DNA of 53,612 bases from Desulfotignum sp. (GTDB lineage: Bacteria > Desulfobacterota > Desulfobacteria > Desulfobacterales > Desulfobacteraceae): positions 1 to 53,612 of the forward strand of contig JAGYOW010000019.1 in the NCBI GenBank assembly GCA_018399285.1. Reading direction: 5' to 3'. Positions 1 to 7,943 of the stretch are shown here, piece after piece. The notes beneath the pieces were generated by a model. It had not been told where the DNA came from and did not search any database. It saw only the letters and a list, made by a program, of their open reading frames with translations. The first letter of the stretch is position 1. Each line of letters begins with the position of its first letter. The position numbers were made by a program, and so were the translations under genes.

Positions 1-111
1 TCGCAATTTGGCCCGCCGGGTGGACCGCAGATTCCGGAATGAATACAGGCTCAGCTCAATGATGATCAAGGCAATGATAAAGATAACCGCGCTGATGATG
101 ATGAAATCCAT
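1..111 (-). CDS. tadB: TadB-like type II/Tad secretion inner-membrane protein, N-terminal fragment (runs off window)
   Basis: Only the first 37 codons are inside the window. The ATG (complement of 109-111) follows an AAAGGA ribosome site and starts 19 bases after the cpaF stop. The visible peptide begins MDFIIISAVIFIIALIII, a single hydrophobic segment, followed by a basic stretch. This is how TadB/TadC-type (GspF-like) platform proteins start. The assignment rests mainly on its place directly after cpaF in a Tad operon. The rest of the gene lies upstream of base 1. Confidence 0.6.
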   Translation of the reverse strand, partial: MDFIIISAVIFIIALIIIELSLYSFRNLRSTRRAKLR

Positions 112-129
112 GACCAAATCCTTTGTTTG

Positions 130-1506
130 TCAGACATCGACCTTAAAGGACCGGCTGAACAGATCCTGGTTGATGTGGATACCCGCCACTTTAAACCGTT
201 CAAGGAATTTGGGGCGGATTCCGTTGAATTTGAACGTGCCCCGCACATTGCCGTCTTCATCCACACTGGTTCTCTCAAAGGTGAAGATCTCCTGCATGGT
301 GATGGTGTTGCCTTCCATGCCCGTGATCTCCTGGAGGCTGACCAGTTTACGCCGGCCGTCCACCAGCCTGGACACCTGGATCACGATATTGATGGCGGAA
401 CTGATGAACTTGCGGATGAATTCCGTGGGAATGTCAAAATTGGCCATGGCCACCATGGTTTCCAGGCGCATGAGCGCGTCCCTGGGGGAGTTGGCATGCA
501 CGGTGGTCAAAGATCCCTCATGGCCGGTATTCATGGCCTGGAGCATGTCAAAAGCTTCCGATCCCCGGACCTCGCCCAGGATGATCCGGTCCGGCCGCAT
601 CCGCAGGCTGTTTTTCACCAGATCCCGCTGGATCACCTCGCCTTTGCCTTCAATATTGGCGGGTCGTGTTTCCATGCGAACGATATGTTCCTGCTTGAGC
701 TGCAGCTCGGCCGCATCCTCGATGGTGACGATCCGTTCATTTTCAGGGATAAACCGGGACAGCACATTGAGCAAAGTGGTTTTACCGCTGCCGGTCCCGC
801 CGGAAATCAGGATGTTGAGCTTGGCTTTGACCAGGCCCTGGAGAATTTCCTTGAATTCCGGCACCAGGGTCTGTTTTTCCACCAGATCGTCCAGTTCCAG
901 GGGCACCACGGAAAACCGCCGGATGGACACCAGGGGACCGTCCAGGGCCAGGGGCGGGATCACCACGTTCACCCGGGACCCGTCCAGAAGCCTGGCATCC
1001 ACCATGGGATTGGATTCATCGATGCGCCGGCCTACGGTGGACACAATCCGGTCAATGATTTTCATCAGATGGGTGTCATCCTGGAATCGGGCATTGGTGG
1101 ACTCCAGTTTGCCGAACCGCTCCACATAGATCTGTTTATAGGAATTGACCAGGATATCCGACACGGTCGGATCTTTTAAAAACGGCTCCAAAGGCCCCAG
1201 TCCCAGCACCTCGTCAATAATTTCCGAAACGATTTTTTCCCGTTCGGAAAAATTAAGCGGCATGTTGTTGGATTCTTTGAGAAGGATTTTTTCAGTGACC
1301 TGCTTGATCTGGTTGACCAGGGATGTTCTGTCCATGGTTTCAATGATGGAAAGATCCAGTATATCCAGAAGGCGGGAATGAATCTTGGCTTTGAACTCAA
1401 AATATTCATCCGGGATATACTTTGCTTCCGGCTCGAGCCTGGGCCCGTCATTGACAGGGCTGTCCGTATTGACCTTGGTCCGGCCTATAGAAGGAAATTT
1501 CACCAT
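130..1506 (-). CDS. cpaF: CpaF/TadA-type secretion ATPase of the Tad pilus
   Basis: Cytoplasmic hexameric ATPase of the GspE/PilT superfamily that powers assembly of Flp/Tad pili. The 458-aa length is normal for CpaF. Walker [10 protein letters not shown] is at about residues 236-244, the Walker B region RIILGEVRG at about 307-315, and the His box [12 protein letters not shown] at about 327-338. The Asp box lies between them, so all catalytic elements look intact. The first 130 residues are the usual variable helical N-domain. The start codon abuts the stop of the upstream cpaE (1507), and an AAGGATGG ribosome site lies inside the cpaE end, so the two are probably translationally coupled. Family membership is clear. 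Whether it drives pilus assembly here depends on the missing upstream tad genes. Confidence 0.93.
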   Translation of the reverse strand: MVKFPSIGRTKVNTDSPVNDGPRLEPEAKYIPDEYFEFKAKIHSRLLDILDLSIIETMDRTSLVNQIKQVTEKILLKESNNMPLNFSEREKIVSEIIDEVLGLGPLEPFLKDPTVSDILVNSYKQIYVERFGKLESTNARFQDDTHLMKIIDRIVSTVGRRIDESNPMVDARLLDGSRVNVVIPPLALDGPLVSIRRFSVVPLELDDLVEKQTLVPEFKEILQGLVKAKLNILISGGTGSGKTTLLNVLSRFIPENERIVTIEDAAELQLKQEHIVRMETRPANIEGKGEVIQRDLVKNSLRMRPDRIILGEVRGSEAFDMLQAMNTGHEGSLTTVHANSPRDALMRLETMVAMANFDIPTEFIRKFISSAINIVIQVSRLVDGRRKLVSLQEITGMEGNTITMQEIFTFERTSVDEDGNVRGTFKFNGIRPKFLERFKVAGIHINQDLFSRSFKVDV

Positions 1507-2658
1507 TTAAAAAAACCATCCTTTTTTCCTGTTTTTTTCTGTTTTATCCGGCAGCAGTGTGTCTGCGTAATCTTGAAAACATCGGGCGATCTTTGATTTG
1601 GGATCGGTTGCCAGCAGAGTTTTGCCGGAATTGATGGCCGCCATGGTCGTGGCATAATCATTGGGGATCAGCCAGGATATTTTCTGTCCCAGTCCTTCTT
1701 CCGCTGTTTCCAGGTTGACCAGTCCTTTTTTGATATACCGGTTCAGGATTATGCTCAGGTTGCTTTTGTCCGTGTACGCGAAGTCTAAAAGCGATTTGAT
1801 CAGGCGGGTGGCATTGGACAGACATGGCAGGGTCTGGATCGTAACGATTTCCACCCGGTTTGACAGCTGAATAATCTTTAATGCCGTGTCGCTGATGGAC
1901 TGTCCCAGATCCACGACAATATAATCATAGGTCTTTGTCATCAATTCCATCAGGGTGGCGATCATCTGGGGCGAGGGCAGAGAGGATTTATCGTCCAGGT
2001 ATCCCGGGGAAGGCAGGACATCCAGTCCACCATCAGTCCGGGTCATGATATTGGCCAGAAAAAATTCGTCCAGCCGGTGGATGTTTTTGGAGATATCCCC
2101 CCAGTGGTGTTTGGGAGAAATATCCAGAAACATGGGGATATCACCGAACACCATATTCATATCCATGAGTGCCACGGAAAAATGATCGTTTTTCCGGGCC
2201 AGGCAGTCGGCCAGGTTGACGGCAATGGTGGTGGTCCCCACCCCGCCTTTGCTGCCGATCAGGCTGATGATCCGGCCCAGGCGGCCGGACGATTTCTGGA
2301 TTTTTTTCTCCTGCCGGTCATGGAACCGGTCCAGGGCTTCCTTGACTGCAGATTCCTGCAACGGGGCGGGCAGAAATTCCTTGACCCCGACCCGCAGGGC
2401 CTGGATCAGCACCTGGGGGTCGGACTTATCCGAGACAATGAATATATCCGTGTGTTCGGCATCTTCAATATAGATCCGGATATCTTCCAGTTCATTTTCC
2501 CAGTCCTCGGACAGTTCATGGATGAACAGGTCGGGTGGATCGTTCTTCAACCCGGACATCATTGAAAATCCACTACGGTTTTTAATGGTGTCTGTCAGGA
2601 GTTCCACATATTCCTGGGTCTGAACATTCAATTTAACAGTGTTTTTCTTTACCGCCAT
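1507..2658 (-). CDS. cpaE: CpaE/TadZ-type MinD-like ATPase, Tad pilus localisation
   Basis: 383 aa. The N-terminal 120 residues resemble a degenerate response-regulator receiver fold (FIVSDKSDPQVLIQALRVGV). They are followed by a ParA/MinD-type domain with the deviant Walker A GSKGGVGTTT at about residues 135-144. A YDYIVVDLGQS switch-like motif follows near residue 230. Proteins of this family place the Tad secretion machine at a pole or focus. The gene lies between tadG and cpaF in the same orientation with no room for a promoter downstream. No strong ribosome site is visible before its ATG. The C-terminus ends in a lysine- and aromatic-rich tail (KGWFF). Confident as family, inferred as function. 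Confidence 0.88.
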   Translation of the reverse strand: MAVKKNTVKLNVQTQEYVELLTDTIKNRSGFSMMSGLKNDPPDLFIHELSEDWENELEDIRIYIEDAEHTDIFIVSDKSDPQVLIQALRVGVKEFLPAPLQESAVKEALDRFHDRQEKKIQKSSGRLGRIISLIGSKGGVGTTTIAVNLADCLARKNDHFSVALMDMNMVFGDIPMFLDISPKHHWGDISKNIHRLDEFFLANIMTRTDGGLDVLPSPGYLDDKSSLPSPQMIATLMELMTKTYDYIVVDLGQSISDTALKIIQLSNRVEIVTIQTLPCLSNATRLIKSLLDFAYTDKSNLSIILNRYIKKGLVNLETAEEGLGQKISWLIPNDYATTMAAINSGKTLLATDPKSKIARCFQDYADTLLPDKTEKNRKKGWFF

Positions 2659-2704
2659 GTGTCACTTGTTTTTTAGGTTAAATGGGTTTTGGTTTAATCT
2701 TAGG

Positions 2705-4084
2705 TTATTGGACAAGGCCGGGGATGGAGCCCATTAGGCTACCGGCACCCCCACCCCCACCCCGTCCCTCAATCACGGTCATAGTGCAGTCTATCTCAAC
2801 ATCAACTGAATTTTTTAAAGTGGGGTGATTAGGGCCATAGACACCTTTTATGGTGATTTTAGCAAAACCAACAATTGGAATTGGAACAGATTGATTCGCG
2901 GGGGCTCCACATGGTAAATCATATACTGGGATAAATGCGGTCCATACTGAATTATCGGTTTCATCTTCGAACTCACCATCGTTGAATCTCCAGTAATGGA
3001 ACGCTGTAGACATTGGGTTGGGTTCAGCTCCTTGCTTAGAATAAAAATCGTCAAGAGAAGTTTCAGGAACTGGGTTTTCTGCATTGTAATATGTTGTAAA
3101 TTCGGTGTCATTTTTTGGGATTTCAAAGTAGAGGGTGTTTGCCGAACTCTCATTTTTGATAAGACTCTGAACACCCCAGGTGAATTCAAACTCATCTCCA
3201 GCGCTTGCTGCGGGGGCAGATTCATCTGCTACTTGGTCTATTTTGTTATAATCACCGAAATGCTCTTGTAACCAGCTACTACCGTCACCATCTTCATGGC
3301 TGTTAATAAAGCTCAACATTTTTTCAGCTTGGTCTAATGCTGTATTGCCGGGCGGATTTATGGGATCGGTGAAATTGTGCCAGGCAGTACAAACCAAGTT
3401 ATCGTGTGCTGAATTAAATGTGATTGCTTCGGGGCACTCTCCAGATATAAAGACTTCAGAGGATATTGCGAAAGGAGTATTTAAAAGGCCTTCCTCTATT
3501 GTTGATAATGCTGATAAAGCAGCAGTTGCCACTGCGGAACTTTCAAACGTTTCAAAACTTCCTCCGAAAATTGAAAGAATCCGTGCAAAAAAAGTGGTGA
3601 CACGACCGTTGAAAGCCCCATCCCTTCTGGCAAATACCCGGACGGCATCGGCTGGTTTTTTGTTTCCCGGATCTGGTGGATCCAATTGTTTTAAGCTCCA
3701 GTTCCAAACGCCAATCGATATATTATCAGTATTATCGCCAAGAATTATGTTGAAATTTTCTTCATCGTTACGTTTGTTCAAAGCAGCGACAGCTTGGACC
3801 GCAGTTTGGATTTGACTTACTTGAGTTGGGGTGAGGGCGTGCGTGCCGTGATTTGATGGGTCTACTTCGTTAAGATAAATCCTCCCCAGCTCGCCCGCAC
3901 CAGCTAAAGCAGCAGCGTCCGCAATATTTTGAAGTTCATTTTTGGTGGTGTACATATACCCCACATCAATGGCTAGGGCGGCAAATCCAATGAGCACCGG
4001 CAGAAGAATGGCCACCAGGATGGCGGAAACCCCTTTCTGATTATTCAATATCCGTGAAAACGAGTTGTACTTTTTGTCTTTCAT
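2705..4084 (-). CDS. tadG: TadG-like pseudopilin-family protein of the Tad locus
   Basis: 459 aa. Residues 15-70 carry the TadE/TadG-type N-terminus: a short basic leader with QKG, then the hydrophobic helix VSAILVAILLPVLIGFAALAIDVGYMY, interrupted here only for description, and NIADAAALAGAGEL, typical of putative Flp pilus-assembly TadG. The remainder is a long extracytoplasmic region without a recognisable von Willebrand A domain. The last 20 residues include a run of six glycines. The ribosome site GGAGTGAGCT precedes the ATG, 3 bases after the tadE stop. The central part (about 2.8-3.9 kb) looks more AT-rich than the flanking genes, as is common for exported, fast-evolving pilus components. 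Exact role (minor pseudopilin or cell-envelope anchor) is inferred. Confidence 0.82.
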   Translation of the reverse strand: MKDKKYNSFSRILNNQKGVSAILVAILLPVLIGFAALAIDVGYMYTTKNELQNIADAAALAGAGELGRIYLNEVDPSNHGTHALTPTQVSQIQTAVQAVAALNKRNDEENFNIILGDNTDNISIGVWNWSLKQLDPPDPGNKKPADAVRVFARRDGAFNGRVTTFFARILSIFGGSFETFESSAVATAALSALSTIEEGLLNTPFAISSEVFISGECPEAITFNSAHDNLVCTAWHNFTDPINPPGNTALDQAEKMLSFINSHEDGDGSSWLQEHFGDYNKIDQVADESAPAASAGDEFEFTWGVQSLIKNESSANTLYFEIPKNDTEFTTYYNAENPVPETSLDDFYSKQGAEPNPMSTAFHYWRFNDGEFEDETDNSVWTAFIPVYDLPCGAPANQSVPIPIVGFAKITIKGVYGPNHPTLKNSVDVEIDCTMTVIEGRGGGGGAGSLMGSIPGLVQ

Positions 4085-4087
4085 AGC

Positions 4088-4576
4088 TCACTCCATTTTC
4101 ATTGTTGATGCGCCTGTGATTGTCAGCGGCCCAATACCAAAGGTTGAAAGAAACAGAAATTCATATTCATAGTCAAACTCAACTTTTAAATCCGTTCCGA
4201 ATTTAAACGAGTCTTCAGGCGGATAGTTAGTGTCATCCTCCTCTGGGATGTCATCTCGACTTATAATGATATCTTCCTCATCTAATCCATAATCTCCAAA
4301 AGTGACCAGAAAGGTGTCGGCAAATTCAAGCACTCTTGCCTTGATCGCGTCATCTTCTTCATCATCGGTAACAGCCCGCGGTGCCGCTCGCATAAGCACC
4401 CCATACCTCGCCCCTTCCCTGGCCGCATTGGTGATCACCTGGCGGTTGTACATGTACAGGCCCCATTCAATGATACCGAAAACAAACAGCAACAGCACCG
4501 GCAGGATAATGGCAAATTCAACCGCAGTGGCCCCTTTGTCATTACGGGCAAATCTGGATAATAAACTTTGCATCAT
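4088..4576 (-). CDS. tadE: TadE-family minor pseudopilin (downstream copy)
   Basis: 162 aa with the diagnostic TadE N-terminus: RNDKGATAVEFAIILPVLLL, a prepilin-like glycine, the conserved Glu and a hydrophobic helix, then MYNRQVITNAAREGARYGV. The remainder is an acidic exported domain with runs of Asp and Glu. The start overlaps the stop of the preceding tadE by four bases, with a GAGGAGTG ribosome site, so the two are coupled. Either of two adjacent ATGs (4576 or 4573) could be used. Part of the same minus-strand Tad operon. Confidence 0.87.
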   Translation of the reverse strand: MMQSLLSRFARNDKGATAVEFAIILPVLLLFVFGIIEWGLYMYNRQVITNAAREGARYGVLMRAAPRAVTDDEEDDAIKARVLEFADTFLVTFGDYGLDEEDIIISRDDIPEEDDTNYPPEDSFKFGTDLKVEFDYEYEFLFLSTFGIGPLTITGASTMKME

Positions 4577-5076
4577 TCACTCCTCATGACGGTTTGGCCG
4601 GCCAGGTGCGTTGGGCCAAAACCAAAGAAGCTGAAAAAAAGATGATCATAATCATAGGTGACCGTGGCGGTGACATATAATACACCGCTGGTGTCATCAA
4701 ATATGAATTGCGGTTCATTCACCAGGGCATTGTTCCCTCCCCCAAGATTGATCAGACGGTATTCACATTCGACTGTACAATCACCATTGCAATATTTTAT
4801 TATAATGTCTTTCAATTCATCCAATTTATCGGAGTCGATAACGCCCGGATTATCCGGATCCTCCCGGTTATCAACCACAATGGCGGCTCTGGCCCCTTCC
4901 CGGCTGGCATTGGTCAACACCTGTTTGTTGTAGAACAGCAGAGCAAAATCAAAGATGCCCAGCAAAATGATGACCAAGATCGGCAGCACAATGGCAAACT
5001 CCACGGCTGCGGCCAATGCCCCGGATGCCCCGGAAATGGACGTGACAGGCCCTGGGCAGGAACCGGAACCGGGCAC
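4573..5076 (-). CDS. TadE-family minor pseudopilin with a replaced N-terminus (truncated at a junction)
   Basis: From AAAVEFAIVLPILVIILL (near base 5010) onward this is a normal TadE protein: helix, FYNKQVLTNASREGARAAI, then an extracytoplasmic domain with cysteines. The residues before it (MPGSGSCPGPVTSISGASGAL) are not a TadE leader. They are the antisense of the gene on the opposite strand. The prepilin-like K/R-G leader is missing and the ATG at 5076 has no convincing ribosome site. So the real start has been lost and the annotated N-terminus is chimeric. Downstream coupling to the next tadE is intact. Either a rearrangement or an assembly join near 5010-5015 explains it. The gene is probably not functional as drawn. 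Confidence 0.7.
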   Translation of the reverse strand: MPGSGSCPGPVTSISGASGALAAAVEFAIVLPILVIILLGIFDFALLFYNKQVLTNASREGARAAIVVDNREDPDNPGVIDSDKLDELKDIIIKYCNGDCTVECEYRLINLGGGNNALVNEPQFIFDDTSGVLYVTATVTYDYDHLFFSFFGFGPTHLAGQTVMRSE

Positions 5077-6130
5077 ATCGGATTTTCATCCCGGCCGTAT
5101 CGGGGTGCTGCTGCCGTTGAGCGGGTATTACCAGGCAGCCGGGGAACGGGCCATGAACGGGATACAGATGGCTGTGGATGCAAGGAACCGGTCCGGCACC
5201 ACCCGGTTTGAGCTGAGAATCGAAGACACCGGGTCGGATCCGGAGCAGGTGGCCGATGCGGTGGACCGCCTGGAAAAAACGGGGGCCGCCTGCATTGTCG
5301 GGCCCATGGTCACGGCCCGGCCGGCGGCGGTTCAGGCCCAGGCCCTGGAGATCCCCATGATCACGCTGACCCAGCAGTCGGAAATTCTGGAAATCGGTGA
5401 ATTTGTTTTCAGAAATTTTATTACGCCGGCGCATCAGGCCAGCGCCCTGGTTTCTCATGTGATGGATGACTTAGGGTATGACCGGTTTGCCGTGTTTTAT
5501 CCGGATGAAAAATACGGGCATGTGTACACACAGGTGTTTTTGCAGGAAGTGGAAGCAAGGGGCGGACGGGTGACGGAACAAGTGACGTATACGCCCGGGC
5601 ACACCGATTTTTCCGCACAGATCAAACCGTTGATCCATGGGTATCAGAAACTGGATGATCACCGGCGGTTTGTGGATCTTGGGCCGGGTGAAAAAATGGA
5701 AAAAAACCGGATCTACCAGGCAAAGGTGGGGTTTGATGCGGTGTTTATTCCGGACAGTCCGGAAACCGCAGCCCAGATCTCGCTGTACCTGAAATATCAC
5801 AGCGTCCGGCGGGTGATACTTCTGGGAACCAACATCTGGAATGAAGCGGCTTTGACCCGGGCGGGCGGTGACGCCCTGCACCCGGCGATTTTCCCCATGG
5901 ATTTTGATCCGGACAGCCCGGATGAAAAAGTGCGCAGTTTTGTGGCCGACTATGAGGCCGCGTTTGGCGAACCCCCGGACTTTTTTGCCGCCATCGGGTT
6001 TGACACGGCCATGCAGGTGATGGACCATCTGTCCGATTCCCGGGTGACATCCCGGGCCGGGTTGCGGCAGGCATTGGAAGCGGTGGGCTTTGACCGCGAT
6101 GTGATTCTGGTACAACTTGGGTTGGAATAG
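4955..6130 (+). CDS. Periplasmic-binding-fold protein (LpoA/LivJ-type penicillin-binding protein activator family), 5'-truncated
   Basis: The core from about base 5090 starts RIGVLLPLSGYYQAAGERAM and continues NGIQMAVDARN. This is the type-1 periplasmic-binding fold seen in branched-chain amino-acid binding proteins and LpoA-like activators of peptidoglycan synthesis. The acidic, Pro-rich linker before it (about 5035-5090) resembles the linker after a lipoprotein anchor, but no signal peptide or lipobox is present. The first 20 or so codons are the antisense of tadE, so the true N-terminus is missing. The C-terminus also looks short: ALEAVGFDRDVILVQLG joins two parts that in relatives are separated by some 20 residues. 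The family assignment is good. The gene as present is probably dead or mis-assembled. Confidence 0.65.
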   Translation: MPSKMMTKIGSTMANSTAAANAPDAPEMDVTGPGQEPEPGTSDFHPGRIGVLLPLSGYYQAAGERAMNGIQMAVDARNRSGTTRFELRIEDTGSDPEQVADAVDRLEKTGAACIVGPMVTARPAAVQAQALEIPMITLTQQSEILEIGEFVFRNFITPAHQASALVSHVMDDLGYDRFAVFYPDEKYGHVYTQVFLQEVEARGGRVTEQVTYTPGHTDFSAQIKPLIHGYQKLDDHRRFVDLGPGEKMEKNRIYQAKVGFDAVFIPDSPETAAQISLYLKYHSVRRVILLGTNIWNEAALTRAGGDALHPAIFPMDFDPDSPDEKVRSFVADYEAAFGEPPDFFAAIGFDTAMQVMDHLSDSRVTSRAGLRQALEAVGFDRDVILVQLGLE

Positions 6131-6153
6131 GATTTGACTCAGGATCTTCGGGT

Positions 6154-6393
6154 TTATGTATAGATGTCGCAGATCAGGGAATCGATCTGTTGTGCCAGGT
6201 ACAAAGGAATGGACACAAGGGTATAGGCAACCGGATCGCCTTTGGTGGTTTTGATGGCAATCTGGGTCACTTCAGGCAGGTTGGCATTGATCCGGACGGC
6301 CGGGTCTGTCAATGGCGACTGGGCCGCCCGTAGCTGCTGACCGACAAACTGCTCGGCCAGCGGGCCTTTGTTGGTGAAAAGGCAGAATGTCAA
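6154..6393 (-). pseudogene. C-terminal remnant of a DUF4143-type ATP-binding protein
   Basis: An 79-codon fragment with NKGPLAEQFVGQQL, which is the hallmark start of the C-terminal DUF4143 nuclease-like domain of AAA ATPases, and ends GDPVAYTLVSIPLYLAQQI, the usual end of those proteins. The roughly 100 residues that normally lie between these parts are mostly deleted, and the AAA domain is absent. No ribosome site precedes it. A second, more decayed copy of the same C-terminal part lies at about 16.95-17.11 kb in the same orientation. This is a relic, not an active gene. Confidence 0.6.
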
Positions 6394-6400
6394 TATTTAA

Positions 6401-6420
6401 AAAAACAACGCGTTGTTTTT
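6401..6420. repeat. 20-bp perfect palindrome in relic DNA
   Basis: AAAAACAACGCGTTGTTTTT is a perfect 20-base palindrome just upstream of the DUF4143 remnant. It could be an operator or a scar. Nothing else in the surrounding 250 bases shows an intact gene for it to control. Confidence 0.4.
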
Positions 6421-6567
6421 AATAATTCACAGGAATATCGCTCAGCGGTGGGCCGTTCCCTGTATGAAAGCGCGGGAGTTTGTGCAATACGGCGGGAAAG
6501 CTGCTGTGTCTGGATAAAATCCACGAAATCGGGAGTAACTATGACCCCTCCACCTCTCTGGGTTCAG

Positions 6568-6640
6568 TCAATGGGTCAGGATTTTGCTGATAAAATCCGC
6601 GGCCCGGTGAGTCTGGGGATTGTCAAAAAAAATTCATCTT
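6568..6640 (-). pseudogene. Relic copy of the 3' end of the glnQ-like ABC ATPase gene
   Basis: About 70 bases from the stop codon upward match the 3' end of the glnQ-like gene at 12601-12671, in the same orientation, starting exactly at the stop codon. By eye about seven substitutions and a 2-base indel separate them, and almost all substitutions are G/C in the 12.6-kb copy and A/T here, as in a decaying copy. The rest of the ABC gene is absent. The fragment lies just beyond the 3' end of the TRAP/oxidase operon, so that operon is bracketed by direct copies of this end. Confidence 0.6.
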
Positions 6641-6680
6641 TATCAGTCCCACAATCTTCGAGATATTGTTTGCTGTTTTT

Positions 6681-7928
6681 TTATTTGGTTGTACGTTTCA
6701 AAGACCGCTCCATGAGCTGAACCGGATGTATCACTTGAAGGGATTCCGGGTTTTTCAGATTTCCGGATAAATTGACCCGGCACTCAGGACAGCCTGTAAC
6801 CCACAGATCGGCCCCGGTTTCAGTGGCATTTTTGATTTTCCTGTCCACGATTTGCTTTGATATTTCAGGGTGATCGTAAAAGAAAGTACCACCGCCGCCA
6901 CAGCACGAATCCGTATCTTCAGCCCGAATATAATCCACTCCGGGAATCTTCTCCAGAAGCTGTTCAATGAGAGGTGTACCCACTGCCGGGCTGTTTCTCA
7001 GGTGACATGGCGCATGATATGTCACCTTTACGCTGGGTTTTTCTGGATCAAAATGGGGTTCAAGCGCGTCAAAATGCTGTGAGATGAATTCGGAAATATC
7101 TCTTACTTTTAAAGATAATCGTTTGGCTGTGGAAGGATCGGCATTCAATTCTTCCAATATCTCCGTATATCCGTTGCGAAGGGCATATCCGCAGGTGGCG
7201 CAGTCTACGATGACCGCAGTATCGCCTGAGCGATCCAGAAGCGCCGTATTTTTAAGAATATTGGTTTTTGCCGTTTCAAAACCTCCCTGAGAGAACATGG
7301 GCAGGCCGCAGCAGACCTGGTCTCCGGGAATCTCCACCCGGTATCCCATTGTGGTAAGGACCTTCACGACAGCGTGACCGATATCACCGTAAACATAATT
7401 TGTGGCACATCCGGTAAAGTAAAGCACCGTCCCCCGCAGTTTTCCCTTTGGTTCAACAACGACCGGGACCTGCTTTCTGAAAGGCACCGTATTCAGCTTA
7501 GGCATATTTTTTAACTGTATGTTTCCAAGTTTTGTCTCCCTGGCAAGATTTTCAAGTATGGCATTTCTGCCGAATTTTACGAATTTGGAGGCCAGTTGAA
7601 GCTGATGCTCATGGGAGAGAAAATGATACAGGACGCGCTTTTTCCAGTCTCTTCCGAAATCCTGAACGATTTGCGAGCGCATCCGCATAAACAGCATATC
7701 ATGCCTGACACCGCTGGGACAATTCTTTGTACATGTCCCGCACATCAGGCACTGGGAAAAGATATTTTCCAGGTTTCTGGAAATGGACAAATTCTGCTGG
7801 TTGCAGGCGGCGATAAACTGCACTTTTCCCCGTGGACTTACGGGTTCCCGGCAGACCTCAAAATAAACCGGACATGAGGTCAGGCACAATCCGCATTTTA
7901 CACACTTATCGATATCTGTGGTATCCAT
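6681..7928 (-). CDS. GlcF/LutA-type iron-sulfur oxidoreductase subunit
   Basis: 415 aa. Two 4Fe-4S ferredoxin motifs, CVKCGLCLTSCP (residues 9-20) and CLMCGTCTKNCP (about 60-71), are followed by two cysteine-rich CCG domains: CCGLP near residue 210 and the pair HAPCHLRN / CCGGGGTF around residues 320-350. This is the domain order of the Fe-S subunit of glycolate or D-lactate oxidases. It lies 15 bases after the FAD subunit gene and is last in the dctPQM-glcD-glcF order. It likely passes electrons from the flavoprotein to the quinone pool or an electron-transfer partner. The exact hydroxy acid is not readable from sequence. Confidence 0.9.
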   Translation of the reverse strand: MDTTDIDKCVKCGLCLTSCPVYFEVCREPVSPRGKVQFIAACNQQNLSISRNLENIFSQCLMCGTCTKNCPSGVRHDMLFMRMRSQIVQDFGRDWKKRVLYHFLSHEHQLQLASKFVKFGRNAILENLARETKLGNIQLKNMPKLNTVPFRKQVPVVVEPKGKLRGTVLYFTGCATNYVYGDIGHAVVKVLTTMGYRVEIPGDQVCCGLPMFSQGGFETAKTNILKNTALLDRSGDTAVIVDCATCGYALRNGYTEILEELNADPSTAKRLSLKVRDISEFISQHFDALEPHFDPEKPSVKVTYHAPCHLRNSPAVGTPLIEQLLEKIPGVDYIRAEDTDSCCGGGGTFFYDHPEISKQIVDRKIKNATETGADLWVTGCPECRVNLSGNLKNPESLQVIHPVQLMERSLKRTTK

Positions 7929-7943
7929 GTCAGGCCAAATTCC

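Noticed and set aside
127..1179. Long plus-strand open frame across the cpaF region
   Set aside because: It is the antisense of cpaF, has an odd His/Gly-rich composition and no ribosome site. The minus-strand frame has all Walker motifs.
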